From Caecibacteroides pullorum (GTDB lineage: Bacteria; Bacteroidota; Bacteroidia; Bacteroidales; Bacteroidaceae), in contig NZ_JAAZTS010000001.1 in NCBI RefSeq assembly GCF_019239235.1, positions 62,001 to 126,000 on the forward strand: DNA of 64,000 bases, written 5' to 3'. The stretch's first letter is position 1. Every line of letters begins with the position of its first letter. Below the pieces are notes generated by a model. That model was not told the DNA's origin and made no database searches. It worked only from the letters and a program-made list of their open reading frames with translations. Both the position numbers and the translations under genes were made by a program. Below are positions 9,252 through 19,000 of this stretch, piece after piece.

Positions 9252-9827
9252 TTATTGGTTGGCAAGCTCTATCCGGACGCTGAAGCTGCCATGCAGTTTT
9301 TCAATTTCAGACAGCCGACAATCCACTTTCCCTAAATTAACTTGTTCTCCGTATGCCTCAGACTCCTCTTCATGCCCGATGAGGATGGTAAACCAATTCC
9401 CGTCCGGCACAAAGTTGATGTCTCCGTTCAGCCAGCCATACCGTTTTTCGTCCTCTTTGTAAGGAAGTGCCGGATGCATGGTGCCACAGAGGTCGAACTC
9501 ATATCGGCTTACATTCACGTGCAGAGGTAATTTGCTTAACAATGCTTTTGCTGCACTCGTATTTCCTATCGTGGCAGGGATGGCGGTTTCTCCAAAATGG
9601 AGAGTTACTTTGGTTCCTGTTTCTATAACCCGTGTGGCAAGGTCTTTGTCGCTTTTCTGCATATTGGCATCATCCGATGCCTTTTTCCTTTCTTGTCTCA
9701 TGCTTTTTTCAATTTTAATGTTTTCATTTGAACTGGCTTTCAATGATTGGCTCTGCATGGAACTGACCAACAAAAGGATGACAGTCAATGCGGATGCTGC
9801 CATTGACAGCCTGATAAGTCTTTTCAT
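9252..9827 (-). CDS. Cyclophilin-like fold protein, membrane-anchored or exported
   Basis: A 191-residue protein. The N-terminus has a hydrophobic stretch (about residues 5-25), then a charged linker. The C-terminal 120 residues, from VTLHFGETAIPATIGNTSAA through FDLCGTMHP to GDINFVPDGNWFTILIG, match the bacterial cyclophilin-like domain often found beside flavodoxins and aldo-keto reductases. True prolyl-isomerase activity is not established for that group and I do not claim it. The start overlaps the preceding aldo-keto reductase by four bases (ATGA), a sign of coupled translation. Its role in this unit is unknown. Confidence 0.75.
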   Translation of the reverse strand: MKRLIRLSMAASALTVILLLVSSMQSQSLKASSNENIKIEKSMRQERKKASDDANMQKSDKDLATRVIETGTKVTLHFGETAIPATIGNTSAAKALLSKLPLHVNVSRYEFDLCGTMHPALPYKEDEKRYGWLNGDINFVPDGNWFTILIGHEEESEAYGEQVNLGKVDCRLSEIEKLHGSFSVRIELANQ

Positions 9828-10867
9828 TGTTTGTTTTCTTTATTCTGTCCTTTCTTTTCGTCTTCCCAATTTTTCCCGAAGTCCACCTGTTCCGTTTCCA
9901 CATGACCACGATGTCCATATACCGTGCAGGCATTCAAGGCGGTTTCCAACTTACGGAATTCGTCATCGGTCAGTTCCACATTGGCCGCTCCGAGGTTTTC
10001 CAAGATACGTTCTTGGTTCTTCGACCCGGGGATGGGCACCACGTTGGGATATTTGTGGAGCATCCATGCTAAAGAGATTTGCGCATTGGTGGCATGTTTC
10101 TTTTCCGAGAACTCAGCCAAGATGTCCAGTATGGGTTGGTTGGCTATGATGTTTTCCTTGCTCAGTTGCGGTACGAATTTGCGCACATCGTCCACTTTCT
10201 CGAACTCGGTGTCCGCCTTGATTTTGCCTGAAAGGAATCCGCTGGCTATCGGCGAGAACGGGACAACCGCTATGTCATGCTCCAGACAATAGGGGAAAAT
10301 GTCTTTCTCGCAATCACGTTCTACCATCGAATAAAGGTTCTGCACGGCGGCGACAGGAGTAATGGCGTGTGCCCTGGCTAAAGTGTCCGCTCCCACTTGC
10401 GACATTCCCCATTCACGTATCAAGCCTTCCTGAATGAGCTTCCCCATGACTGCGGCCACTTCCTCGAAAGGTACATCCTGATTGACACGATGGAGGTAAT
10501 ACAAATCCACGTAATCCGTGTCTAAGTTTTTCAAGGATGCTTCCAAGTGACGACGCGTTGCTTCGTAGATACTTGTGCCGTCCGCCAGTTCATCGGGATG
10601 AAGGAAGAATTTGGTTGCCAATACAATGTCTTTGCGGAAATCTTTGACCGCCTTGCCCACCAGTTGCTCATTATGTCCTGGATAGAACACCACATCACCA
10701 TATACTTCTGCTGTATCAAAGAACGTACAGCCAAAATCATACGCCTTGCGGATAGCTTCAATACTATACGCTTCTTCGGGCACTTTCCCATACCCGTGTG
10801 AGAATCCCATACACCCCATGCCTATTTCAGACACTTCCAAACTTCCGATTTTTCTTTTCTTCATCAT
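9824..10867 (-). CDS. Aldo-keto reductase (long, AKR11/YakC-like)
   Basis: A 347-residue cytosolic oxidoreductase of the longer aldo/keto reductase branch. Landmarks: FFDTAEVYG (Asp, Tyr), IVLATKFF (Lys), LYYLHRVNQDVPFEE (His), and PIPGSKNQERILENLGA near the C-terminus for NADP(H). It differs clearly from the two shorter reductases downstream. It is the first gene of a three-gene unit with the cyclophilin-like protein and MFS exporter, and it is divergent from an AraC-type regulator, the likely controller. Confidence 0.9.
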   Translation of the reverse strand: MMKKRKIGSLEVSEIGMGCMGFSHGYGKVPEEAYSIEAIRKAYDFGCTFFDTAEVYGDVVFYPGHNEQLVGKAVKDFRKDIVLATKFFLHPDELADGTSIYEATRRHLEASLKNLDTDYVDLYYLHRVNQDVPFEEVAAVMGKLIQEGLIREWGMSQVGADTLARAHAITPVAAVQNLYSMVERDCEKDIFPYCLEHDIAVVPFSPIASGFLSGKIKADTEFEKVDDVRKFVPQLSKENIIANQPILDILAEFSEKKHATNAQISLAWMLHKYPNVVPIPGSKNQERILENLGAANVELTDDEFRKLETALNACTVYGHRGHVETEQVDFGKNWEDEKKGQNKENKQ

Positions 10868-10891
10868 ATTACGCTATTTTTAATTTACGAT

Positions 10892-10900
10892 GCAAAGTTA
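10892..10900 (-). promoter_or_regulatory. -7 promoter box for the AKR-cyclophilin-MFS unit
   Basis: Minus-strand TAACTTTGC is an exact TAnnTTTGY match 25 bases from the start codon at 10867. It lies in the 162-base gap shared with the divergent AraC-type gene. Confidence 0.6.
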
Positions 10901-11000
10901 CTGGACATTATCTAAAACTCTTATAAACAGATGTCGGCTTGTATTATACTTTTTTCTGTTTTTTAGGACATACTCCTTAATCACTCTTCTGATTATTCAT

Positions 11001-11009
11001 TATTTTTGT
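11001..11009 (+). promoter_or_regulatory. -7 promoter box for the AraC-type regulator
   Basis: TATTTTTGT fits TAnnTTTGY, 20 bases ahead of the ATG at 11030. No convincing -33 box. Confidence 0.45.
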
Positions 11010-11029
11010 ACCCAAAAATATGAGAATGT

Positions 11030-11851
11030 ATGATAGCACAAGAGATTCTTTTTGCGGATGATTTCAGCTTTATGGCCTCCAAAGAGATAGACCGTTATGT
11101 CACCCATGCGCTTTGTCATGAGGGAGAAGCCTCCTTCCACTTGGCAGGACAACCGTTTAGGATGAGAAAGGGCGATTGTATCGTGATTACTCATGGAGAA
11201 TTGGTTACAGATATGTCTGTTTCTGATGATTTCCGCGTGACGGTGCTTTACCTTTTAGGCGAATATGCCTTAAAGAACATGCCTAAGAATGATTATGATG
11301 TGATAGGAAAACTGACCCTGCTCCGCAATCCCGTGCTTCCGCTCACTGAGCATGAACGGGAGGTATTCATGGAAGATGTCAATCTGATAAAGCGTAGATA
11401 CACGGGAACAGACCATCATTTCCACGATGAATTGGTAGGTTGTCTCACGATGGCTTTCTGTCTGGATATTTATGATTTCCATGCCCGAATCTACGAAAAT
11501 CCACAGATTAGCAAACAGGGGGCAGCCATTCTGACACGATTTATCGACATGTTGAAATCCGGTGAATATGTACGGCATCGTGAAGTGTCCTACTACGCAT
11601 CACAGCTCTTCATCACCCCAAAATACCTGTCTGAAATATGCAAGAAAACCAGCGGATTCAGTGCGAACTTCTGGATAAGCCGATTCACCATTACTGGAAT
11701 TACCCGTCTGCTTGCCGAGAAAGATTTAACATTGAAAACCATTTCGGATAATTTCAACTTTTCTTCCTTGCCTTATTTTTGCAGATATGTGCAGAACCTG
11801 TTGGGAGTCACGCCCTCTGAATACAGAGAAGGTCTGACATCACATGGATAA
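11030..11851 (+). CDS. AraC-family transcriptional regulator
   Basis: A 273-residue regulator. The N-terminal half (about 1-160) is a cupin-like sensing domain (CHEGEASFHLAGQPFRMRKG). The C-terminal 100 residues are an AraC/XylS double helix-turn-helix, with YYASQLFITPKYLSEICKK in the first HTH and TLKTISDNFNFSSLPYFCRY with GVTPSEYRE in the second. It is transcribed away from the aldo-keto reductase/MFS unit across a 162-base gap holding promoters for both directions. That arrangement suggests it controls that unit and perhaps itself. The inducer is unknown. Confidence 0.88.
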   Translation: MIAQEILFADDFSFMASKEIDRYVTHALCHEGEASFHLAGQPFRMRKGDCIVITHGELVTDMSVSDDFRVTVLYLLGEYALKNMPKNDYDVIGKLTLLRNPVLPLTEHEREVFMEDVNLIKRRYTGTDHHFHDELVGCLTMAFCLDIYDFHARIYENPQISKQGAAILTRFIDMLKSGEYVRHREVSYYASQLFITPKYLSEICKKTSGFSANFWISRFTITGITRLLAEKDLTLKTISDNFNFSSLPYFCRYVQNLLGVTPSEYREGLTSHG

Positions 11852-12290
11852 TGTTTGGCGACATAATTTGTTATGCGAATTCCACAACTATATAAATTCC
11901 TTGTTTGTCTAAAAAGGAAAGCAGTATGCAGTATAACAACAAATTAACAGATTAACTTTATAAGATTTTGTAGATTACAAAAAAATGATTAGCATTTGCA
12001 TTATGCTAATCACCCCACTTCAAAGCGATGAAGAATACAGAAGTTAGCACGTTACAAATCCATTACCTATTTTTAAAATAGCATCTCACAATTAACTGAT
12101 AGATAATGATTTGCATTTAGGAAGAATAGTTGTTGCCAAGTCATTACCTCACTCTTTGAGAAAAGCTTATAAATAGCTTGTTTCTAACAGATTCCTATTT
12201 GTGTATCGAATTTTTATTGAAAAATCTTGCATCCGATTCTTGCAGAATAGACAGTGGAAATAGCCTAAAACGGCTTGAGAGATTGTTTGG
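11852..12290. other. Non-coding stretch after the AraC-type gene
   Basis: AT-rich, no credible reading frame. It contains a small palindrome at 11987-12011 and otherwise nothing I can identify. Confidence 0.4.
11987..12011. repeat. Perfect 9-bp inverted repeat
   Basis: GATTAGCAT and ATGCTAATC flank a 7-base spacer. No T-run follows, so it is more like an operator or a structured transcript end than a simple terminator. Confidence 0.4.
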
Positions 12291-12336
12291 CTCGACAGGG
12301 CGTCCAAGGGATAAACGTGAGCGTTGAGCTTAAAAT
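12291..12336 (-). repeat. Inverted repeat, right arm
   Basis: Inverted partner of 5312-5360. Twenty bases match exactly (12316-12335) and a further stretch around CTCGACAGGG and GTCCA matches imperfectly. Confidence 0.7.
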
Positions 12337-12378
12337 TATCATACACTTGGAGGTCTCTGTTATAGTTCAGATGAGTTC

Positions 12379-12439
12379 CGTAACTATCTACTTTAGCGCG
12401 CTAAACACCCACTTTAGCGGCGTAACTATGGACTTGAGG
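12379..12439. repeat. Short tandem/palindromic repeat cluster
   Basis: Three units of about 20-22 bases. CGTAACTAT occurs twice (12379 and 12421), ACTTTAGCG occurs twice, and TTTAGCGCGCTAAA (12392-12405) is a perfect 14-base palindrome. It does not code and lies just outside the right inverted-repeat arm. Confidence 0.6.
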
Positions 12440-12560
12440 AAAAGTACGACGATAGTTGGGCTTTACAGGCTATGCAGGTATGCCCATGACGGGTAACTTG
12501 CTATTTTTTGGGTTTTGTTTCGAATTCATGTGGTTTGATATACCCCTACTATTAAAACAA

Positions 12561-12594
12561 AAGTCCTGATAACTAATTGAAGTTATCAGGACTT
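12561..12594 (-). terminator. Terminator of the susC-susD-DUF5123 unit
   Basis: A perfect 14-base stem (AAGTCCTGATAACT / AGTTATCAGGACTT) with a 6-base loop. On the minus strand it is followed by a run of T (TTTTGTTTTAA). It sits 23 bases past the stop of the last gene. Confidence 0.85.
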
Positions 12595-12617
12595 TGTGTT
12601 ATGTAGATATCAGATTA

Positions 12618-14192
12618 TCAATACCAGCGTGGGTCACCAACTTGATAATAGATAAGGTCTTCGTTAGATAATGTGAAATCTCCATTAGCGGCGTCTTTAT
12701 ATCCAGGATCAAGGGTTGTGCCTTTTTCATCAAAGAATTTAGCAGTTCCACCATCGTTGGAGATAAAGTTGGTTGTATTGAAATAGTTGTTGTTGCCAAA
12801 TGTTGGAATGGCTGTATTTCCACTGTCTGAGAATCCTCTTCCGCATGCATTCATATTGGAAAGGATATTGTTAGTAAATGTGATGCTGTTGTTCTTGAAA
12901 CGTACATAGAAGAAACGTCTGCTGGCATCGTTACTAACTCCGTCAATTGTACAATGGTCAATTGTAATCACAGGGGCTGCACCAGCAAAGCTGCTTGACG
13001 CGTCATCGTAGCGGACAAAATCACGCGTTTTACAGCTGTTCCATACCGTTGTGTTGGAGATGTTGAGAGCTGCAATGTAACCTTTTCGGCAGTCAAACAT
13101 ATCCCCGCCATCGCATTCAATATTTGAAATCAAACAATTATTGATTGTTATTTCTGCAATTTGGGCTGCTACGTTGACATAATAGAAGCCTTTACCGTAG
13201 TTTTTGATTTCACAATCATCAACGATTAACTTGTCATAATTTGCTGCGGTCTTGAAATCGAACGCTTGGCTTCCGTCTGTATTACTTCCATCGAGTACAA
13301 CTTGCTTAATGCTCAGTGATGCGCCATCGTTCAGTGTGATGCATCCATTGATGATAGGACGATCGCTGGGACGTACGGCTTTGATTTCTATACTTGTGCT
13401 GATATTGAGTTTACCTACACCTCCTTCTTCGCTTGGAATAGTGTAAGTACCCGGATGGAGAGCAAAAGCATCTCCTGCATTGGCAGCAGCGATCATGGCT
13501 ACTAAGTCATCTTCGGGTTTAACTTCGATGGCACCTCCCAGATCGATTAGTGTTGTAAATGTCTGGCTACCACGTGTCTTATCTCCGTTCATCAGTTTGG
13601 CTGTGTATTGCGTTTCAGCTTTTAAACCTGTGATCGTTGCTGTACCTGCCGCTATTTCTTCAGCAGTAACAGCATGTGCTGGTACATCAGCAGGCGTCAG
13701 CACAATTTCTGTAGCAGTCTGTCCTGGAGTCCAATGTAATGTGACAGAGTTGAATGTTAAATCCTCTTCTGTGACGGGTGACAGAATTTGTTCTGTATCA
13801 GTTTCGAAGAAAACGCCACTCCATTTGGATGCTTTGCTTTCGTCTTCGCATATGGCCTGAATTCGGGCTGAATATTGAGTCTCTCCTTCTAACCCTATGA
13901 TTTGGTAGGGCATTTGGTCAGCAGTAATACCATTATAGGTATTAGAAGGTGAACCTGTAAAAGTAAGACTGTCATTTGCAAACAATTCGATGTTATAAGC
14001 TGTAGCTCCTTTTGTAGGTGTCCAGGTCAATTGTACGTTGGTTCTGTTCGTAACACGTGCTTCTACGTTGATGGGAGCAAAAAGGCGACTATAATCAATG
14101 CTTGTGATTTCTTCGCTTTGATCTTCACAAGCTGTAGTCAGGGCTGCCAAAGCTAGCCCTAACACAAAAGTATATTTTTTTAATCTGTTCAT
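12618..14192 (-). CDS. DUF4957/DUF5123 lipoprotein of a pectin-type PUL
   Basis: A 524-residue surface lipoprotein: signal peptide with lipobox LTTAC (Cys22). Two fibronectin-III-like domains follow at about 35-125 (NVQLTWTPTKGATAYNIELF) and 130-215. A repetitive Asn- and Ile-rich region (about 220-520) matches DUF4957 then DUF5123, a predicted right-handed beta-helix (AEITINNCLISNIECDGG, ITIDHCTIDGVS). Proteins of this make-up sit right after SusC/SusD in homogalacturonan loci of Bacteroides. They are thought to bind pectin chains; catalysis has not been shown to my knowledge. It follows susD by 29 bases and ends the transcription unit at a strong terminator. Confidence 0.85.
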   Translation of the reverse strand: MNRLKKYTFVLGLALAALTTACEDQSEEITSIDYSRLFAPINVEARVTNRTNVQLTWTPTKGATAYNIELFANDSLTFTGSPSNTYNGITADQMPYQIIGLEGETQYSARIQAICEDESKASKWSGVFFETDTEQILSPVTEEDLTFNSVTLHWTPGQTATEIVLTPADVPAHAVTAEEIAAGTATITGLKAETQYTAKLMNGDKTRGSQTFTTLIDLGGAIEVKPEDDLVAMIAAANAGDAFALHPGTYTIPSEEGGVGKLNISTSIEIKAVRPSDRPIINGCITLNDGASLSIKQVVLDGSNTDGSQAFDFKTAANYDKLIVDDCEIKNYGKGFYYVNVAAQIAEITINNCLISNIECDGGDMFDCRKGYIAALNISNTTVWNSCKTRDFVRYDDASSSFAGAAPVITIDHCTIDGVSNDASRRFFYVRFKNNSITFTNNILSNMNACGRGFSDSGNTAIPTFGNNNYFNTTNFISNDGGTAKFFDEKGTTLDPGYKDAANGDFTLSNEDLIYYQVGDPRWY

Positions 14193-14221
14193 AATGGGTC
14201 CTGTTATAGAAGATTATACGA

Positions 14222-16003
14222 TTAGTCATTGCTCAACATACCATTGCTGCTGTCAATGAATGTTTGCCAAATGGGCCAAACTTGGTTTTCGTCAGGGTTT
14301 TGGGTATAGAGTGCATTGATGAGTGCATCTTCCAGTTTTTCTGTAGAAAGCCAAGTCGTGTTGCTTTCGTAGCCCAGTGCTTCGCCTGCCTCGTCTGTAT
14401 CACCATGGTTTAGACCATAAATCATCAACGTTTCACCATCTTCTGCAGTTTGGTAGTATAGTTTTTCAGGAAGGTCGTTGTAAGGAGCTTCTCGGCGAGC
14501 CAGTTTCATCATTTTGTCTTTGGCTTCGTCTAGTTTGACTTTCAGCAGATTCCAGCGGATTAAGTCTGCTTTTCTGAGCGATTCACCCGCAAATTCAAAC
14601 GCGCGTTGATCTACGATCGCATTGAAGAATGCATCTTTGCTTGCGGTAGCGCTAGCCATATAAGCTGAGACTTTGGCTGCAGGTAGAGCACGGTCTAGGA
14701 TTGGTTTCAGGTATTGTGCTGCATTAGCTGGACCTTCAAGCTCATTAATTGCTTCAGCTGCCATCAAATAGACGTCTGCTAGGCGCATATATTGCCAGTT
14801 GACACCATCATCGTTTGTTGATGTGACAATACGATTCATCCATTCGTAACGGAGTTTGCCAAAGCACCAGCTTTTTACGCTGCGAAGCTCTTGTTTAGAA
14901 CGGCCGTTTACTAATTCTTTGGACCAGTCGTATGGAACACAGGTTATGTCACGGCGTATATCTTCAACGTCGTAGTCATAGAACAAATAGGGCAGAGGAC
15001 CATTGACACCACCTTGAGCTTGCTGTGTATATTGGTCTTTGGCATTATGTTTTACTCCAAATGTGTATAAAACACGTCCACGTCCATCAGAAAACGGTAT
15101 TTCCCACAAAGATTCTGCTCCGGCTGAAACGATATCTTGGCAGAGTCTCAGGAAGTTGTCTTTAAATGCAAGATTTGCTAAGGAAGGGCAATGATTGATG
15201 ACGTCCAAGCATTCGTCACGGGCAATGGTGTACATGGAAGTACGTGAAAGTTCTGGGTCATTACTCAGGCGAATACCATCGGTACGCTGGCTATAGCCAC
15301 CCGCATAAAGAGCTATGCGTGCACGTAATCCCTTTACGAAAGCCTTGTTGACACGTTCTACGGATTGTGTTACACTGCTTCCGTTAGGCCATGTTACTAA
15401 GTTGCTTGCTTCTTCAAGGTCGGCTAACAGTTGTTTGTAGATGACGTCTCTGTCTGCTCTGCCCTGATACATGGTTTCTGTGGTTATTGGTTCGAAACGT
15501 GCAGGTACGTCTCCCCATCCTTTGACAAGATCCAGGTATAGTACGGCACGAAGAGTTAATGCTTCTCCCAGTAGTTGAGCCATAGTAGCGTTGGTCTCTA
15601 CATTTCCATAGTTGCGAAGACCGACGATGGCTTGATTGGCACGTTCAATTCCTTCATAGAATTTGGCATATGCATTGTTGGTCGTATTCATCTGTGTATT
15701 TGTTGCAGTAGCCGCATATGTACACAGATCATATTTTCCAGCATCCGGCATTTTGGTTGGTTCCATGTTGTTGATCCATTCCACGTCCGAGTTTATGCCA
15801 TAATAAGGAAGGAAACGTCCGCGGTAAGAGTTGGTTTCACCAAAAGACTGGTGAATGCCCATTACTGCAGCTTCTGCCAATGAGGGAGTGGAAAAAATGA
15901 CGGAGGAATCCAATGCCGACTGGCTTGGTGCATCCAGGTCACAAGATGACATCAGTCCTGTCAAGGACAATGATAAAAGGGAAATATATACTATCTTTTT
16001 CAT
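14222..16003 (-). CDS. susD-like: SusD/RagB-family glycan-binding lipoprotein
   Basis: A 593-residue outer-surface lipoprotein with signal peptide and lipobox LMSSC (Cys21). The body has the SusD tetratricopeptide-like helices and the C-terminal segment DQRAFEFAGESLRKADLIRWN, a family hallmark. SusD-like proteins form the lid of the SusC pore and deliver oligosaccharides into it. It lies 21 bases after the SusC gene and 29 before the DUF5123 gene, so the three are co-transcribed. Ligand is inferred as a pectin fragment from the GH28 in the locus. Confidence 0.95.
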   Translation of the reverse strand: MKKIVYISLLSLSLTGLMSSCDLDAPSQSALDSSVIFSTPSLAEAAVMGIHQSFGETNSYRGRFLPYYGINSDVEWINNMEPTKMPDAGKYDLCTYAATATNTQMNTTNNAYAKFYEGIERANQAIVGLRNYGNVETNATMAQLLGEALTLRAVLYLDLVKGWGDVPARFEPITTETMYQGRADRDVIYKQLLADLEEASNLVTWPNGSSVTQSVERVNKAFVKGLRARIALYAGGYSQRTDGIRLSNDPELSRTSMYTIARDECLDVINHCPSLANLAFKDNFLRLCQDIVSAGAESLWEIPFSDGRGRVLYTFGVKHNAKDQYTQQAQGGVNGPLPYLFYDYDVEDIRRDITCVPYDWSKELVNGRSKQELRSVKSWCFGKLRYEWMNRIVTSTNDDGVNWQYMRLADVYLMAAEAINELEGPANAAQYLKPILDRALPAAKVSAYMASATASKDAFFNAIVDQRAFEFAGESLRKADLIRWNLLKVKLDEAKDKMMKLARREAPYNDLPEKLYYQTAEDGETLMIYGLNHGDTDEAGEALGYESNTTWLSTEKLEDALINALYTQNPDENQVWPIWQTFIDSSNGMLSND

Positions 16004-16024
16004 TATCTTATGCTTTTATACGGT

Positions 16025-19000
16025 TTAGAAATTCAGGTTTACACCTACTACAAATTGACGACTCTTGGGGTATGCAGAGTAATCAACGCCAGGAGTCAGA
16101 TTAGTCTTACGTATGGTTGATACTTCTGGGTCATAACCCGTGTAGCTTGTCAGGCAGAAGAGATTGTATCCTGTTACGTAGAAGCGCAGATTTTGTATTT
16201 TTACTTTGCTCAGTAATGATTTCGGGAGCGTGTATCCCAAAGTTAATGTGTTCAAACGGAGGAATGAACCGTCTTCTACAGCCCAGTCGCTGAATATCAT
16301 ACGATCGGTTAATGGAGACCACATGGTTGTGTTGGCATTCATGGCTGCCAATTCTTCCAAATCGGTACTGAGTGTACCGTCAGCTCTCAGGTTAGTCCAA
16401 CGTTTTCCATCTGCCATTTCAGAGGTCATGTTACGATATTGATATTTACCTGTTTGGGTAAACTCGATTTTGTTGGCATTGTAGACATCGTTGCCGAAGC
16501 TCCAGTTGAAATTGGCGCTCAGATCAAAACCATAGGCGTATGCGCTAATACCAAAACCACCTGTATGCAACGGGTTGGCATCACCAATAATTTCGCGATC
16601 GTCGGTTGTAACTTTGTTATCTTCGCTTCCATCTATATTTTTCAGCTTCATGGAGCCTGGACGGATTTTACCAACAACAGCGGATGCGTCTACTACACCT
16701 TCTTTCAGAATCCAGGAATCTGTAGCTGCGTCATAACCTACAAAGTCACTTGCTTCGTAGCGTCCGTCTGAACGGTAACCATACATTTGGCCTACAGAAC
16801 CACCTTTAGCAATCCAGAAGTCATTTCCGATTTCAGAAGAAGCCCAGTAGGTTTCTGCTCCGAAATCGTTCATCATACCCAGATCTTTAATGGTATTTTT
16901 ATTGAAGCCGATATTAGCATTGAAGCTTACTCCCCAATCTTTTTTGTTAACAATAGTCCAATTGATGCTTGCTTCGATACCTTTGTTTTCAGTCTTACCC
17001 ATATTTCTGTATTGTGTATCATATCCGGTTCCACCTACAGGGAATTGGATAAGCAAATCAGTTGTGGTATTCAAATAGGCTTCGATGGTACCATTCAACT
17101 TACCACCAAGTACAGTGAAATCCAAACCTAAGTTACGGGTAATGGTTGTTTCCCATTTTAAATCGGGGTTAGCCATTGTCTTGGAAGGTGCCCAATAGTT
17201 GGAGAAACCATTGATCCAAGAAGTAGCAGAGTTACTATAAGTTTGTACCATCTGTCCTGAAGGAATGTTATTGTTTCCTGCAGTACCATAGCTAAATCGG
17301 AGTTTTAAGTCGTCCAACCATTCTTTAGTACCTTCCATGAAGTTTTCAGAAGATACACGCCATGCGACAGCTGCTGAAGGGAAGTATCCCCACTGGTTGC
17401 CAGCTGCAAATTTGGAAGAACCATCGGCACGGAAAGTTGCGCTCAATAGATATTTGCTTTGGTAGTCGTAGTTTATACGTCCGAAGTAGGACAAGAGTTT
17501 GTCATCTGGATCATAGAAATTGTCGATAGAGAAGGGGGTTCCCATAGAAGTCAGTTTCCATGCATCAGCGGCTGTAAATGTTTCGGGGAAACCATGTACA
17601 ATATTGGTAAGTTTGCTGGATTTGGTGATGATCCACTCATGGCCGATCATTGCATTCAAATGGTGGCTGTCTCCTTTGAATAAGTCAGAGAAGTCGTAGC
17701 TGATAGTATTGGTGTTGCGGAACTTATGACGATTGGTATTGGCAATTTGAATAGCCGGTAGGTTTTGGTTCTCTGCAGAAGGTACATTCTTTACATAATA
17801 GGTGGTAAGTCCATAAAAACGAAGATCGTCATTGCGGTAATCATCATATCCAAGTTCGGTTTTGAACTTGAAATTTTTGAAGATTTCCCATCCGAAGCTG
17901 CCTGACATATTCAGTGTCTTGCGCTCTTGGTCGCGATCATTGTCCGAGATAGCAGTCAACGGGTGATAGAGATTACCTAAATCATCGTCTGAACTACCTG
18001 CTGAGGAATCCATGTTTTCCAAAGGTATCGGAGTGTAGATGACAGAGTACTTCAGTCGTTTATCTGAGTCATAAGTACTGCTGACATCATTAGCTCCACC
18101 ACCTCCAATATTGGTTTCTGAGTAACGGATAGAGAAGTCAAGAGTTACGTTCTTAACAGGTTTGGTGTTCAATTTCAAGCTAAAGTTGTCACGTTTGTAG
18201 TCAGAACCTTCCATGATGGCTTTGTCGTTCATGTGGCTGTAGCTGAATGCGTATTTTATTTTTTCACTACCGCCGGTTATGCTTAAATTGTGGTTGAAGG
18301 TGTTACCTGTTCGTCCGAAAGTTAAATCTTGCCAATCATTATAAGGTATATTCTTATACATGTCCAAGTCTTCGTAAGAGCCAAAGTAGCTTTCATAGTC
18401 TTCTACATAGCTGTTTCCTCTCAGCAATGCTTGTTCGTATTGCCATTTTGCATAATCGTAAGGATCGAGTACATCCAGTGTTTTGGCTATTTTTTTCCAG
18501 CTGTAATAGGCGTTGTAGCTGACGTTGATTTTTCCTTCTTTACCAGATTTGGTCGTAACAAGAATTACACCATTTGCACCACGAGAACCATAGATGGCTG
18601 TAGAAGAAGCATCTTTCAGAACGGTGATGTCCTCGATGTCTGAAGCTGGTATATCGGAAATGGATTCAACAGGGAAACCATCTACAATAAACAGAGGGGT
18701 ATTGTCTCCTGTAATTGAGCCGCCGCCACGTACGCGGATTTTCATTTCTGCGTCAGGAGAACCTTCAGTCGTGGTGATTTGTACACCAGCCATTTTACCA
18801 GTCAGGGCTTCTGTTGCTGATGCCACAGGTACTGCAGCCAATACATCTGAGCTTACGGTGGCTACAGAACCTGTCAAATCTTTACGTTTGACTGAGCCAT
18901 AACCGATGACCACAACCTCTTCCAAGGCTTGGGCGTCGTCTTCCATAACGATGTCAATGGTTGTTTTACCCTTAACGGACACTTCTTGGGTGGTCATACC

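Noticed and set aside
5312-12336. Site-specific integration sites (att direct repeats) around the accessory block
   Set aside because: The matching arms are inverted, not direct, and no integrase or tRNA gene is nearby.
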